This document shows, in pieces, positions 1-9,972 of a DNA stretch of 64,000 nucleotides (positions within the stretch are counted from its first letter, which is position 1; each line of letters starts with the position of its first letter). The stretch is taken from positions 1 to 64,000 of the forward strand of contig CAMHAH010000007.1 in the NCBI GenBank assembly GCA_946183365.1, in the 5' to 3' direction. This stretch comes from an uncultured Clostridia bacterium. GTDB lineage: Bacteria > Bacillota > Clostridia > Oscillospirales > Acutalibacteraceae. Under the pieces are notes generated by a model. That model was not told the DNA's origin and made no database searches. It saw nothing but the letters and a program-made list of their open reading frames with translations. The translations under genes and the position numbers were made by a program.

Positions 1-74
1 TTGCTTTGCTCCGCATAGTACTGGTTGACATAGTCGTAAATGATAGAATACCATTCGGGATTTCTTCGTGCCAT
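1..74 (-). CDS. LexA-like repressor, N-terminal part only (runs off the window)
   Basis: The reading frame begins at an ATG on the minus strand with a good GGAGG site about 7 bases upstream and continues past the left window edge, so only about 24 residues are visible. The start reads MARRNPEWYSIIYDY, followed by a tyrosine-rich helix. This resembles the first helix of LexA-family winged-helix repressors carried by mobile elements of Clostridia. A promoter is placed just upstream (123-151). Only a short stretch can be read, so the family assignment is tentative. The catalytic Ser-Lys domain, if present, lies outside the window. Confidence 0.45.
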   Translation of the reverse strand, partial: MARRNPEWYSIIYDYVNQYYAEQS

Positions 75-122
75 AAGATGACCTCCATCGCAATAGAAAC
101 GTGGTGTTTCAATAATGGTAAC

Positions 123-151
123 AGTATAACATCGGAGTGAGCGTTTGTCAA
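123..151 (-). promoter_or_regulatory. sigmaA promoter of the LexA-like gene
   Basis: On the minus strand a perfect -35 TTGACA (146-151) is followed after 17 bases by a -10 TATACT (123-128). The LexA-like ATG lies about 50 bases downstream. The match and spacing are as good as for housekeeping promoters. Confidence 0.6.
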
Positions 152-339
152 TAGTTTTAGAAACAAAATATTTCAACTCGTCCGTTTTCTTTGTTATGGC
201 GTAGTATTTTTTGATATGTTCTCAGCCGTAGGTTTCTCTCATAAATGCTCACAAATCTTCTGTGTCGGGTTTTGATTCTTATTCCGAAGTATATTGTCGT
301 TAAGGACAGTCGAGTACAACCGAGAGTAGCATAATGATT

Positions 340-366
340 AGAGCTGAGGTTTTTTCGGCTCTTTTT
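340..366 (+). terminator. Rho-independent terminator
   Basis: AGAGCTGA pairs with TCGGCTCT (one G-T pair) around a short T-rich loop and is followed by TTTTT. It points rightward, but no gene that would use it is visible to its left on the plus strand. Confidence 0.5.
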
Positions 367-836
367 ATGTGCGTCAATATAATTAGATGTAACGCTTTTT
401 GGGTTAGAAACGCACTATATTTGTGGCTATAAAGATTTGAAAAAATACAGGTAGGGTAAATCTATGACTTACGCGGTTTGGGTATTACAGTCTGATTTTG
501 TAGATTCAAGGTGAGAACTAACATCCAATCATTTGAATCATTAGGAAAGCTGGAACTGTACCGTAGAATAGCTCTAAAATGTCCAAAATTAAGCTATATC
601 GCATTTTTTCGGAGAGGTAGGGTAAATTCACTCTTGTTTTGGATTTTTGCTTAATAAATTAGATGATTAGTACGTCTTATGCTCAAAAAGCAAGTGGTTA
701 AGCAATTTCTTCCGCAAAAGGGTTATACCAAGATTTGACCTGAGGTTAAACAAATTTGTTAGCTTAGAGAATTATTATAATATCTTTCATATTTCTCACC
801 TTTCAGCATTTCTCGACAGCTAACAAGGAGTACAAT
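367..836. other. Gene-free AT-rich stretch upstream of mobC
   Basis: I see no convincing gene here. The motif aggtagggtaaa occurs twice (about 450 and 616). In mobilization regions this is where an origin of transfer is often found, but I cannot identify a nick site. A GTAAAA-tcac-TTTTAC inverted repeat lies at 859-874, between this stretch and the mobC start. It is a candidate site for relaxosome or autoregulatory binding, by inference only. Confidence 0.3.
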
Positions 837-890
837 GTGGTCGTATGTCATTGCGACGGTAAAATCACTTTTACGGCACGGAGGATCATA

Positions 891-1340
891 ATGGGTGAGA
901 ATTTGCGAACAATACAACTCCATTTCTATGTTACGGAAAAAGAGAACGAAATTATCAAGGAGCGGATGAAAGAGAGCGGGGTCATAAACCTTTCACACTA
1001 TCTGCACAAAATGGCGATCAGCGGCAACATCATTCATTTAGATATGACCGATATCAGGGCTGTGTCGAGGTTACTGAGTAGCTGCTCGAACAATCTCAAT
1101 CAATATGTCAGGCCGGCGCATGAGACAGGAAACATTTACGCGACTGATATAGAGGATCTGAACGAGAGATTAAACGAAGTGACCAAGCAGTTCAAAGCAA
1201 TACTACAGGGCTTTGTCAAACTCATGTCAATGGTGGATTTAGGAATGACTGTGTTTTTCACAACATCTTTTCAAGTAACAATAACCGGAGAGCGGTGTCC
1301 CTTGCTCTCCGGTTATTTTTTCTGTATTATGCCGATTTAA
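891..1340 (+). CDS. mobC: MobC-like relaxosome accessory protein with an altered 3' end
   Basis: The start was set at the ATG at 891 because GGAGG sits 6 bases upstream; the upstream in-frame start at 837 has no such site. The protein begins MGENLRTIQLHFYVT and has the features of the bacterial mobilization MobC family: a ribbon-helix-helix-like N-terminus, a GVINLSHYLHKMA helix, then SSCSNNLNQ and ATDIEDLNERLNEV. MobC binds the origin of transfer together with a relaxase and helps nicking. No relaxase gene follows. The last 40 or so residues look unlike MobC and are encoded across a perfect terminator hairpin (1280-1317), so the true 3' end was probably replaced by recombination. This is most simply a remnant of an integrative mobilizable element. 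Confidence 0.7.
   Translation: MGENLRTIQLHFYVTEKENEIIKERMKESGVINLSHYLHKMAISGNIIHLDMTDIRAVSRLLSSCSNNLNQYVRPAHETGNIYATDIEDLNERLNEVTKQFKAILQGFVKLMSMVDLGMTVFFTTSFQVTITGERCPLLSGYFFCIMPI
1280..1321 (+). terminator. Strong terminator inside the mobC reading frame
   Basis: A perfect 14-bp stem, AATAACCGGAGAGC with GCTCTCCGGTTATT, a 10-base loop and a T run. It falls inside the annotated mobC frame, which supports the idea that the mobC 3' end is not original. Confidence 0.8.
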
Positions 1341-1352
1341 CGTATCGATCGT

Positions 1353-1384
1353 TATATAACAAGGTCGCTATATAACAAGGTCGC
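1353..1384. repeat. 16-bp perfect tandem duplication at the 3' end of the YhgE-like gene
   Basis: TATATAACAAGGTCGC occurs at 1353-1368 and again at 1369-1384. The second copy contains the last codons of the minus-strand gene; the first copy starts at the stop codon. Short duplications at gene 3' ends are typical attachment-site scars, but simple slippage explains this as well. Confidence 0.6.
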
Positions 1385-3530
1385 TCTCCTCGATCTTTTC
1401 ATTGAAGAAGGCGATGATCTTGATACACGGCTTTCTCAGCAGCAGACCGAGGATCAGTGCGGGAACGATGAAGATCAGCAGCATACCGAGGTTATGCCAG
1501 TAGCTGCTCCAATCCAAGCCCGCGACAGTCTCGCGCAGGGCGTTGATCCCGTATTTGAACGGTAAAAACGGCGCGATCGCCTTGAACGGCGCGGGAAGAA
1601 CCTCGATCGGGAACGTACCGCCGGAGCCGGCTACCTGCAGGATCAGGATGATGACCGCGAGCGCTTTGCCGACTACGCTGAAGGTGATCGTCAGCGAATA
1701 GATGATCAGCGAATAGACGATGCTGGATATCATACAGGTAGCGATAAACAACAGAGGATTCTCGCATTGGATCTTGAGGAAATACAGATCGCCCAGCGCG
1801 ATGATGAGCCCCTGGATCAGGCTGATGACAAGGAACATCATATATCTGCCGAAGAAGAGCTGTACGGAATTCGCCTTTCCGAGCTTTTTGCGGTCTTTTT
1901 GGGTAAGGTCGGTATTGAGTACCGCAACCAGCACCACGCCGCCGACCCACAGGGCAAGCGAAGAATAGAAGGGCGTCATCGCGGAGCCGTAGTTTTCGAT
2001 CGGATAGACTCTTGTGGTATCATAAGCGACGGGAGAGGATACAAAGCTGCCCAGCGCCTCGGGATTCTCAATGATGGGTGTGACGATATTTTCAATCAGG
2101 TTAGAGCCCTCTGCGTCCTCGACCTTCTCGATCAGCGTGTCGATTTTACCGTCGACGGTAGTCAAGAAGGTTTTCAGGCTGTTAAGGGCGGTTTTGAGAT
2201 TAGCGGTCGTATCCAGCGCGCTGTCAAACACGGTATCAAGCTGACCCGTACCGGCGCTCACGGTCTGGAGGAAGCCGGTAATATCGTCCAGAGCGGAGAA
2301 GGAATCGGAGACGACCGAGTCGATATTCTGGCGGATCGCGCTGAATTCTGTCGCCGCGGAGGAAAGCTCCGTGTCAGCGTCGCTGATCAGCGTGTCGATA
2401 TCCGACTTCGCGTTTGCGGGCAGGTTGCCTGTCGTCGTGATATTGTCGCGGATACTGTCTATTTTATCAATGATAGCGTCCTGCTTTTCATTCGCGCGGT
2501 TCAGAGCGCTCAGCGCCTTTGCGCAATCGACGCCCAGATTTGTCTGGATTTTATCCAGAATACCGATCGCGACGTTGTTGACAGATTTGATCTTCTGATT
2601 GATCGTCTCGATCTTCGCCAGCTTATTGGATACGGCTTCTGCGTCGTCGCTCATAGCGCCGAACACGTCGTCCATTTGCTCAGAGATGCTGTCCATGTAC
2701 GTCGAGCCGGAGCCGATCAAGCCGTCAAGAGAGGTCGTGATCTGAGAGGCGATGCCCTGCGTCGAGGACAACGTCGCCGCGACGTCGGAGGTGAACACGC
2801 CCGCGCCCGCAAGGGTAGACTGGATCGTAGGCACTAATTCCTTGTTCGATTTAACCAGACCGTCAATCGAATCCAGCGTCGTGATCAGCACATCGACAGA
2901 TGAATCAAAGGTACTGATATCTGTTTTTGCGTCTTTCAAGGCATTGATCACCTTGTCCGCGAGGTCGTTCTTATTCTCGGTGTATTCGTTCTCGGAAAGA
3001 TTCAGCACCTTGGCGATCGTCTCTGTCAGCGAGCTGACGTAGGTCGAGCCCACGCTTGTTTCAATCGCTTCGATTCCCTTATCCGTGATTTTAGGAGAGA
3101 TCGCGTTCCTTTTTTCATTGACGTAGTATTCGAGCTTTGCCTGCGTAAAATCACCGGTCGTGATAGAGAGCAGATTCTCGCTGAAATCCTCGGGAATGAT
3201 CACGGCGGCGTAGTATTCGCCGTTTTTGACGCCGTCCTTCGCTTGATCGGCGTCAACAAACTCCCACCCCATCTTGTCGTTCTGCTTGAGGCTGTCGATG
3301 ATCTTATCGCCCGCGTTGATCGACAGGGTCTTGTAGCTGTAGCCCTTATCCTCGGAGCATACCGCAAACGCCAGATTTCCCGTATTGGAATACGGATCCC
3401 AGTTGGCGGCGATATTGAACCACGCGTAAAGCGCCGGTAAGATGGTGATACCGATCACAACGACAAATACGATCAGGTTCTTGGTCAGGCTTTTCAGATC
3501 TAATCGGAAAACAGAAAATATCTTTTTCAT
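1368..3530 (-). CDS. YhgE/Pip-type ABC-2 membrane protein
   Basis: 720 aa. An N-terminal membrane segment (residues about 16-38, ending ILPALYAWFNI) leads into the YhgE/Pip extracellular domain. A long helical extracellular region rich in Ser, Asp and Lys follows (about 190-500), then five or six C-terminal membrane segments of the ABC-2 permease type from about 535 onward. Relatives include Bacillus YhgE and Lactococcus Pip, a phage infection receptor; others take part in export of small secreted proteins. The substrate here is unknown. The ATG overlaps the stop of the upstream gene by 4 bases (ATGA), so the two are translationally coupled. No ATPase gene is adjacent. Family assignment is secure, function is not. 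Confidence 0.85.
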   Translation of the reverse strand: MKKIFSVFRLDLKSLTKNLIVFVVVIGITILPALYAWFNIAANWDPYSNTGNLAFAVCSEDKGYSYKTLSINAGDKIIDSLKQNDKMGWEFVDADQAKDGVKNGEYYAAVIIPEDFSENLLSITTGDFTQAKLEYYVNEKRNAISPKITDKGIEAIETSVGSTYVSSLTETIAKVLNLSENEYTENKNDLADKVINALKDAKTDISTFDSSVDVLITTLDSIDGLVKSNKELVPTIQSTLAGAGVFTSDVAATLSSTQGIASQITTSLDGLIGSGSTYMDSISEQMDDVFGAMSDDAEAVSNKLAKIETINQKIKSVNNVAIGILDKIQTNLGVDCAKALSALNRANEKQDAIIDKIDSIRDNITTTGNLPANAKSDIDTLISDADTELSSAATEFSAIRQNIDSVVSDSFSALDDITGFLQTVSAGTGQLDTVFDSALDTTANLKTALNSLKTFLTTVDGKIDTLIEKVEDAEGSNLIENIVTPIIENPEALGSFVSSPVAYDTTRVYPIENYGSAMTPFYSSLALWVGGVVLVAVLNTDLTQKDRKKLGKANSVQLFFGRYMMFLVISLIQGLIIALGDLYFLKIQCENPLLFIATCMISSIVYSLIIYSLTITFSVVGKALAVIILILQVAGSGGTFPIEVLPAPFKAIAPFLPFKYGINALRETVAGLDWSSYWHNLGMLLIFIVPALILGLLLRKPCIKIIAFFNEKIEESDLVI

Positions 3531-4120
3531 TCCTTCTCCTCCTGTTGGTTCTTTGATGACGCAGTCTTTGGCGCTTGCGCTATTTCAACATCGGTTGATT
3601 CCTTTGGTTGCGCTTCAGTCTCTTCAGAATCCGAGCTTTCTTCTTCCGCGGTTTCTTCCTCTTTCAGACCGAGATATCTCCGGAACAGGTGATACTTGTA
3701 TTCTGTACGGATCATCAAAGCGACGGTGTAAAGAATCGTAATGACCCAAAAGATCAGAAACGTGATCTTGTTCTCCAGTGTGAATATCAGAGCAAGAAAG
3801 ATGATACCGGAGACCAGTACAAAGATCGGACCGATTTTCTTGTATTTTTCACGCTTGCGCTTGGCTTCCTCATAAGCTCTCGCGACGTTTTGGAATACCA
3901 GCTCCTTGTCGGGTTCTCCGATCTCTTCGATTGTATCGGGAGAAAGAGTGATCTCCTCCTCCATAGGCGCCGGATCCTCCGGTGCCTGTTCAACGGTTTC
4001 CATATCCGCTGCATCAACTTCCGCTTCTTTATTCTCAGGATCTACTTTTGTTTCATCTAACGGAGCGGATTTCTGAGTCTCCGGAACGGAAGGCTTTGCG
4101 CTTTTCCTTTTCTTCGCCAT
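3527..4120 (-). CDS. Membrane protein of unknown function, partner of the YhgE-like protein
   Basis: 197 aa. The first 85 residues are highly charged (many Glu, Asp, Pro, Lys) and look disordered. A helical stretch with AYEEAKRKREKYKK leads to two hydrophobic segments (about 98-114 and 119-137). The tail is acidic and rich in Glu and Ser. I do not recognise a family. Its stop overlaps the start of the YhgE-like gene and it has its own promoter, so the two form a small operon separated from the ATP synthase genes by a terminator. Confidence 0.7.
   Translation of the reverse strand: MAKKRKSAKPSVPETQKSAPLDETKVDPENKEAEVDAADMETVEQAPEDPAPMEEEITLSPDTIEEIGEPDKELVFQNVARAYEEAKRKREKYKKIGPIFVLVSGIIFLALIFTLENKITFLIFWVITILYTVALMIRTEYKYHLFRRYLGLKEEETAEEESSDSEETEAQPKESTDVEIAQAPKTASSKNQQEEKE
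4044..4072 (+). other. Position note: no separate feature on the plus strand here
   Basis: This stretch is coding only on the minus strand; the promoter for that gene is at 4144-4172. Confidence 0.1.
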
Positions 4121-4143
4121 GTTCTCATCTCCTCAACAGAGCT

Positions 4144-4172
4144 ATTGTACGATAATACCGCATTAAAATCAA
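4144..4172 (-). promoter_or_regulatory. Promoter of the two-gene YhgE operon
   Basis: Minus-strand TTGATT (4167-4172), 17-base spacer, TACAAT (4144-4149). The start codon lies about 25 bases downstream with GAGGAG in front of it. Confidence 0.55.
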
Positions 4173-4184
4173 GTGCGGAACAGC

Positions 4185-4218
4185 AAAAAATACCCTGTGC
4201 CGCGCGGCGCAGGGTATT
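4185..4218 (-). terminator. Terminator of the ATP synthase operon
   Basis: AATACCCTG and CAGGGTATT (4189-4197 and 4210-4218) pair around a GC-rich loop. Read on the minus strand the stem is followed by a run of T. It lies directly after atpC. Confidence 0.75.
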
Positions 4219-4222
4219 CTCG

Positions 4223-4612
4223 TCAATGCCTTTTGTGTCCCATAGCCCTTTTTAACGATAGGTTGGTATTGATATATTGCTTTGTCGAAAGCCTCTGGCG
4301 CTCACGCTCAGCGGCGCGCGCGCTTGCGGATCTGGCGCGGTATTCGTCGACCTCCTCCGCCTTGACGGCGGTGTCCGCGAACAGCCGCACATAGGTCGGC
4401 ATGACCTCGACAAAGCCCTCTGTGACGGCAACTCTGGTCCATTCGCCGTCGGTCAGATAGCGGATCTCGCCACTTGCGAGAGCGCAGATCATCGGCTCAT
4501 GCCCCGCCATCACGCCTCTGCTTCCGTCTGCCGATCCGAAAATCAGGTGCTCGCAGTCGCCGTTATAGAAGCAGCCGTCGGTGGCATAGATCTCGAGTTT
4601 AAAGCTGTTCAT
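4223..4612 (-). CDS. atpC: F1F0 ATP synthase epsilon subunit
   Basis: 129 aa. It has the usual N-terminal beta-sandwich (KLEIYATDGCFYNGDCEHLIF, then GVMAGHEPMICALASGEIRYL) and a C-terminal pair of helices rich in Arg and Glu (about 85-110). In the complex it connects gamma to the c ring and inhibits ATP hydrolysis. It starts 7 bases after the atpD stop and is the last gene of the operon, followed by a terminator. Length and order are as in other bacteria. Confidence 0.9.
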   Translation of the reverse strand: MNSFKLEIYATDGCFYNGDCEHLIFGSADGSRGVMAGHEPMICALASGEIRYLTDGEWTRVAVTEGFVEVMPTYVRLFADTAVKAEEVDEYRARSASARAAERERQRLSTKQYINTNLSLKRAMGHKRH

Positions 4613-4619
4613 GGTTGGA

Positions 4620-6032
<1,413 letters not shown>

Positions 6033-6046
6033 TCATTGCGCGTTGC

Positions 6047-6934
6047 TCAGGCTTTTTTCTGGCTCAGGCTCTTTGCGCCGCCGACGATCTCGGAGATCTC
6101 CTGCGTGATCGCCGCCTGTCTCGCGCGGTTATATTCAAGAGAAAGCTGTGTTATCATATCGCGTGCGCTGGTGGTGGAGGCGTCCATCGCGGACATTCTC
6201 GCGTTATGCTCCGCGCAGTACGCGGCTGTCAGCACGCCGTAGATCAGACCTCTCGCGACGATCGGACCGACCGTGTCTATCACCGCATGCGGCGACGGCT
6301 CGAAGCGAGTGGTCATATACTGCTCCTTTGCCGGGTCGCCCTCTTCAAAGCGGTGTCTTTCAAGGGGGAACATCTTCACGATCTTCGGGACCTCCGCGCC
6401 CCTTTCGATCCTTGTATAGATGATATAGACCTCGTCGAGTCTGCCCTTCAGATAATGCTCGGTGATCGTATCCGCGATCATCTTCGCCTTTTCAAAGGTC
6501 GGGTCCTGTACCGTGTAGAGGAATTCTACGTCTACATTTGAACCGATCCGTTCAAAATAGATTCTGCCGGCAGTACCCACGGCAAAGATCGCGGCGTTAT
6601 CATGCTTTGCTATTTCCGCCTGAGCGAATTTCACGATATTGTGGTTATACGATCCGCACATTCCCTTATCGCCGCTGACGACGATATATCCGTACTTTTT
6701 CTGATCGTCGGGCTTATCCTTGCCGTTATCAAAATACGGGTGCGAGAATTCCTCTGTATGCTCGAGGACATGATGCACGGTAGCCTGAATATTGTCGAAA
6801 TACGGCTGCATCGCTTCCCAGTTGGCACGCGCCTTTTTTAATTTTGAGGAGGAGATCAGATACATCGCGTTGGTTATCTTCATGATATCCTTGATACCGG
6901 ATATCCTGTCCTTGATCTCATTCATGTTCGCCAT
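6047..6934 (-). CDS. atpG: F1F0 ATP synthase gamma subunit
   Basis: 295 aa. The N-terminal coiled-coil helix begins NEIKDRISGIKDIMKITNAM and the C-terminal helix contains the conserved AEHNARMSAMDAST and EYNRARQAAITQEISEIVGGA. Gamma is the rotor shaft inside the alpha-beta hexamer. The SGDKGMCGSYN segment of the central domain is present. The gene lies 24 bases after the fused atpHA gene. Confidence 0.95.
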   Translation of the reverse strand: MANMNEIKDRISGIKDIMKITNAMYLISSSKLKKARANWEAMQPYFDNIQATVHHVLEHTEEFSHPYFDNGKDKPDDQKKYGYIVVSGDKGMCGSYNHNIVKFAQAEIAKHDNAAIFAVGTAGRIYFERIGSNVDVEFLYTVQDPTFEKAKMIADTITEHYLKGRLDEVYIIYTRIERGAEVPKIVKMFPLERHRFEEGDPAKEQYMTTRFEPSPHAVIDTVGPIVARGLIYGVLTAAYCAEHNARMSAMDASTTSARDMITQLSLEYNRARQAAITQEISEIVGGAKSLSQKKA

Positions 6935-6958
6935 AGGCTATGAGCTCCTTTATGGTTG

Positions 6959-8974
6959 TTATGCTGATTGCGCTTTGAACGCCTTGAAGGCGTTGATCAG
7001 CTTTTCCTCCAGCTCGGGAGAGAGCGCCTTCTTTTCATTGATCTCGTCAATAAGCGCCTTGTGCTCATCCTCCATATAGCGGAGAAGCCCCTTGGAAAAC
7101 GGCTTGATCTCGCTCAAGGGAACGTCCTGCATCTGCTTTTTGCCCGCGGCAAGCAGGAGGATCACCTGCTCGTGCATTTTCAGCGGTTGACCGAGCGGCT
7201 GCTTTAACAGCTCCATCAGCCTGTCGCCGAAGTCGAGCAGATCCTTTGTCGCCTTGTCGAGCTCCGAACTGAACTGGGTAAAAACGCCCATCTCACGGTA
7301 CTGCGCGAGATCCATTCTCAGCGTACCGGAGACCTTCTTCATCGCCTTTGTCTGAGCGGCGCCGCCGACGCGCGATACCGACAGTCCGACGTTGACCGCG
7401 GGGCGCATACCGGAGTTGAAGAGCTGTGTTTCAAGGAAGATCTGACCGTCTGTGATGGAGATGACGTTAGTGGGGATATAAGCGGATACGTCGCCCGCCT
7501 GTGTTTCGATGATCGGCAAAGCCGAGATCGAACCGCCGCCGTGCTCATCGTCAAGCCTCGACGAACGCTCCAACAATCTCGAATGGAGATAGAATACGTC
7601 GCCGGGGAAGGCTTCTCGACCCGGAGAACGCTCTAAAAGCAGGCTCATCGTTCTGTACGCGACGGCGTGCTTGGAAAGATCGTCATAGACGATCAGGACG
7701 TCCTTGCCCTGTTTCATAAAGTATTCCGCGATCGCCGTGCCGCTGTAGGGCGCGATCCACTGCAAAGGAGCGAGGTCGCTCGCCAGCGCGGCTACGACGA
7801 TGGTATAATCCATCGCGCCGTGCTTTTTGAGATCGCCGACGACCTTGGCGACGGTAGACGCCTTCTGACCGATCGCGACGTAAATGCAGATCATGTCCTG
7901 ACCCTTTTGGTTGATCATCGTGTCAACGGCGATCGAGGTCTTGCCCGTCTGCCTGTCGCCGATGATTAGCTCGCGCTGTCCGCGTCCGATCGGGAACATG
8001 GAGTCGATCGCGAGGATTCCGGTCTGGAGCGGCTCAGAGACGCTCTTTCGCACACAAACGCCGGCAGCCTCGGTCTCGATCGGGAAATAATCGACCGCTT
8101 CCACAGAGCCGAGTCCGTCGATGGGATCGCCGAGCGCGTCAACGACGCGTCCGATCATGCCCTCGCCGACGGGAACGCCGGCTCTCTTGCCGGTGCGTAC
8201 CACCTGAGAGCCTTCATATAATCCGCGGTCGCTGCCGAGCAGGACAACGCCGACGTAATCCTTGGTGATATTCTGTACAATGCCCTTGACGCCGGTGTCA
8301 AACTGAACCAGCTCGCCGAACATGACCTTTTCCAGTCCGAAGCAGTTCACGATACCGTCATGGATCGAGATAACGGAGCCGCCCTCGTTGACCTCGAGCT
8401 TGACCTCAAAGTCGGCGATCTCTTCCTTGATCATCGAAACGATATCCGTGTTGCCCTGTTCGGACGCGGCTCTGCGGGCGAGATCGCCCTGCAGGCTCTT
8501 GAGCGCGTTCTTAACGCTTTTATCATAAATCTTTCCGTCAACGTGAAGGACATATCCGCCGATCAGCGAGGGATCGATCCTGATATCGAGGACGACCTCC
8601 TGACAGCCGAGCTTCTCGCGAATGACCTCGCGGAATTCCTTCGTCAGCTCCTGCGACGGCTTTTGCGTGCAGTAAAGCTGACAGACGACGGTCCCGCTCT
8701 GCTTTAGCTTTAATCTTTCATATTCTTTTACGATCGCCGGCAGCTCTGTCAAGGCGCCGTCGTGCATCAGCTTTTTGATACAGGCGGAGCCTGCCGGAGA
8801 GAACGCTCTGTCCGCGATACGTTCCTTTTCTTCGTCCGAAACACCGGTCGAGAGCAGCGCGCTGCGCAGCTCCTCGCTGTTGTTCCATGTGTCCGCAAGC
8901 TCTCTGATATCGTCGTGAGCGATATCCATCTCCAGCAGACCGGACGCTATTCTATTGATGTCTGAATTATTCAT
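6959..8974 (-). CDS. atpHA: Fused F1F0 ATP synthase delta-alpha subunit
   Basis: One uninterrupted frame carries two subunits. Residues 1 to about 172 are the delta subunit: helical N-terminal domain, then the conserved [19 protein letters not shown] and KSLQGDL end. From about 180 on comes a full alpha subunit: [29 protein letters not shown]-loop [11 protein letters not shown], then the C-terminal domain with PSLEEKL-like helices. Alpha normally starts a separate gene; here about ten residues link the two. The start was moved to the ATG at 8974 because the upstream GTG at 8986 has its purine-rich site too close. That ATG overlaps the atpF stop. Delta is the stator peg that sits on the alpha N-termini, so the fusion joins two natural contact partners. 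Confidence 0.92.
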   Translation of the reverse strand: MNNSDINRIASGLLEMDIAHDDIRELADTWNNSEELRSALLSTGVSDEEKERIADRAFSPAGSACIKKLMHDGALTELPAIVKEYERLKLKQSGTVVCQLYCTQKPSQELTKEFREVIREKLGCQEVVLDIRIDPSLIGGYVLHVDGKIYDKSVKNALKSLQGDLARRAASEQGNTDIVSMIKEEIADFEVKLEVNEGGSVISIHDGIVNCFGLEKVMFGELVQFDTGVKGIVQNITKDYVGVVLLGSDRGLYEGSQVVRTGKRAGVPVGEGMIGRVVDALGDPIDGLGSVEAVDYFPIETEAAGVCVRKSVSEPLQTGILAIDSMFPIGRGQRELIIGDRQTGKTSIAVDTMINQKGQDMICIYVAIGQKASTVAKVVGDLKKHGAMDYTIVVAALASDLAPLQWIAPYSGTAIAEYFMKQGKDVLIVYDDLSKHAVAYRTMSLLLERSPGREAFPGDVFYLHSRLLERSSRLDDEHGGGSISALPIIETQAGDVSAYIPTNVISITDGQIFLETQLFNSGMRPAVNVGLSVSRVGGAAQTKAMKKVSGTLRMDLAQYREMGVFTQFSSELDKATKDLLDFGDRLMELLKQPLGQPLKMHEQVILLLAAGKKQMQDVPLSEIKPFSKGLLRYMEDEHKALIDEINEKKALSPELEEKLINAFKAFKAQSA

Positions 8975-9461
8975 GTTGATCCGCACCTACCTGTGAGAGA
9001 AGCTGCTCCGCATACGCGCGGTCGCTCTCCTCGTCTATATTTTTTGATACCAAGCGAGCGGCAGTCAAAACTGCCAGCCCCGCGATCTCGTTGTGTGCGG
9101 ATTCGATAGCCTCCTGCTTATCGCGCGCGATCGTTTTCTGCGCGTCCGAGATAAGCCTGTCGGCCTGTGCGTGAGCGTCCGCGATGATCTCAGCCTTTTC
9201 CTTTTCGGCGCTCTTTTTCGCGTTGCTTCTGATCCTATCCGCTTCGTCATGGACGTTCGCGAGCTCGGCGTCGTACTGTGCCTTGAGCTCCTCTGACTCT
9301 TCCCTCGCGGCCTGTGCGCCGTCAAGATCGTCCTTGATCTTCTGTTCGCGCTCGTTCATCACCTTTAGAACAGGTTTGAAGAGAAAGACCCTCAGCAAGA
9401 CAAAGAACAGCAGCAGATTCACGACCGTCCACACGATGTCCCATATGTTGATATTAAGCAT
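8967..9461 (-). CDS. atpF: F1F0 ATP synthase b subunit
   Basis: 164 aa. One N-terminal membrane helix (about 8-26) precedes a long charged helix ([23 protein letters not shown] onward) that forms the peripheral stalk. Its stop overlaps the start of atpHA, so translation is coupled to that of the delta domain it binds. Length and composition are normal. Confidence 0.93.
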   Translation of the reverse strand: MLNINIWDIVWTVVNLLLFFVLLRVFLFKPVLKVMNEREQKIKDDLDGAQAAREESEELKAQYDAELANVHDEADRIRSNAKKSAEKEKAEIIADAHAQADRLISDAQKTIARDKQEAIESAHNEIAGLAVLTAARLVSKNIDEESDRAYAEQLLSQVGADQHE

Positions 9462-9506
9462 ATTACTGTCCGCCTTCTTGTGATTTTTTACTCTATGCGT
9501 TCAAAA

Positions 9507-9944
9507 TCACGCGACAAATATCAGCATGATCGATACCAGCAAGCCGTAGATAGCGGTAGCCTCAGCCAGAGCGCAGCCGATCAGCATGGTGCTTCTGATG
9601 TCCTTTTTGACCTCGGGCTGTCGGGCGATACCGTCACACGCGCGGCTGGTAGCAAAACCGATACCGATGCCGGCGCCCATGCCGGTGACGACCGCGATGG
9701 CGGCGCCGAGCACGGAGTTGCTGCCCGGATCCGCTACGAATATCAGCATGATAGCTACCAGCAGGCCGTAGATAGCGGTAGCCTCCGCCAGCGCACAGCC
9801 GATGAGCATGGTGCTTCTGATGTCCTTCTTTGCCTCAGGCTGCTTGGCGATAGCCTCGCTGGCATGGCTTGTCGCCATACCGATACCGATCGCGGCGCCG
9901 GCGCCTGTTAATACTGCAATCGCAGCTGCTAATGCGATTCCCAT
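9507..9944 (-). CDS. atpE: F1F0 ATP synthase c subunit as a tandem double proteolipid
   Basis: 145 aa, about twice the normal 70-90. It holds two c hairpins in a row, four membrane helices in total. Each half has the loop motif KQPEAKKD or RQPEVKKD and the ion-carrying helix LIGCALAEATAIYGLL, so both carboxylates (Glu) are kept. The two halves are also very similar as DNA, which points to recent duplication or gene conversion. The Gln of helix 1 and the Ser after the Glu that mark sodium-binding c subunits are replaced by Ile and Ala in both halves, so proton coupling is the better guess. Double c subunits are typical of V-type rings and known in a few F-type ones. Confidence 0.92.
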   Translation of the reverse strand: MGIALAAAIAVLTGAGAAIGIGMATSHASEAIAKQPEAKKDIRSTMLIGCALAEATAIYGLLVAIMLIFVADPGSNSVLGAAIAVVTGMGAGIGIGFATSRACDGIARQPEVKKDIRSTMLIGCALAEATAIYGLLVSIMLIFVA

Positions 9945-9972
9945 AATAAACTCTCCTTATCAAATAAAAGTA

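Noticed and set aside
1767..2837. 356-aa plus-strand frame opposite the YhgE-like gene
   Set aside because: No ribosome site or recognisable domain; the minus-strand gene is a clear family member.
4044..4072. Possible separate plus-strand feature within the YhgE partner gene
   Set aside because: On inspection the stretch is only coding sequence of the minus-strand gene; the low-confidence entry at this position should be disregarded.
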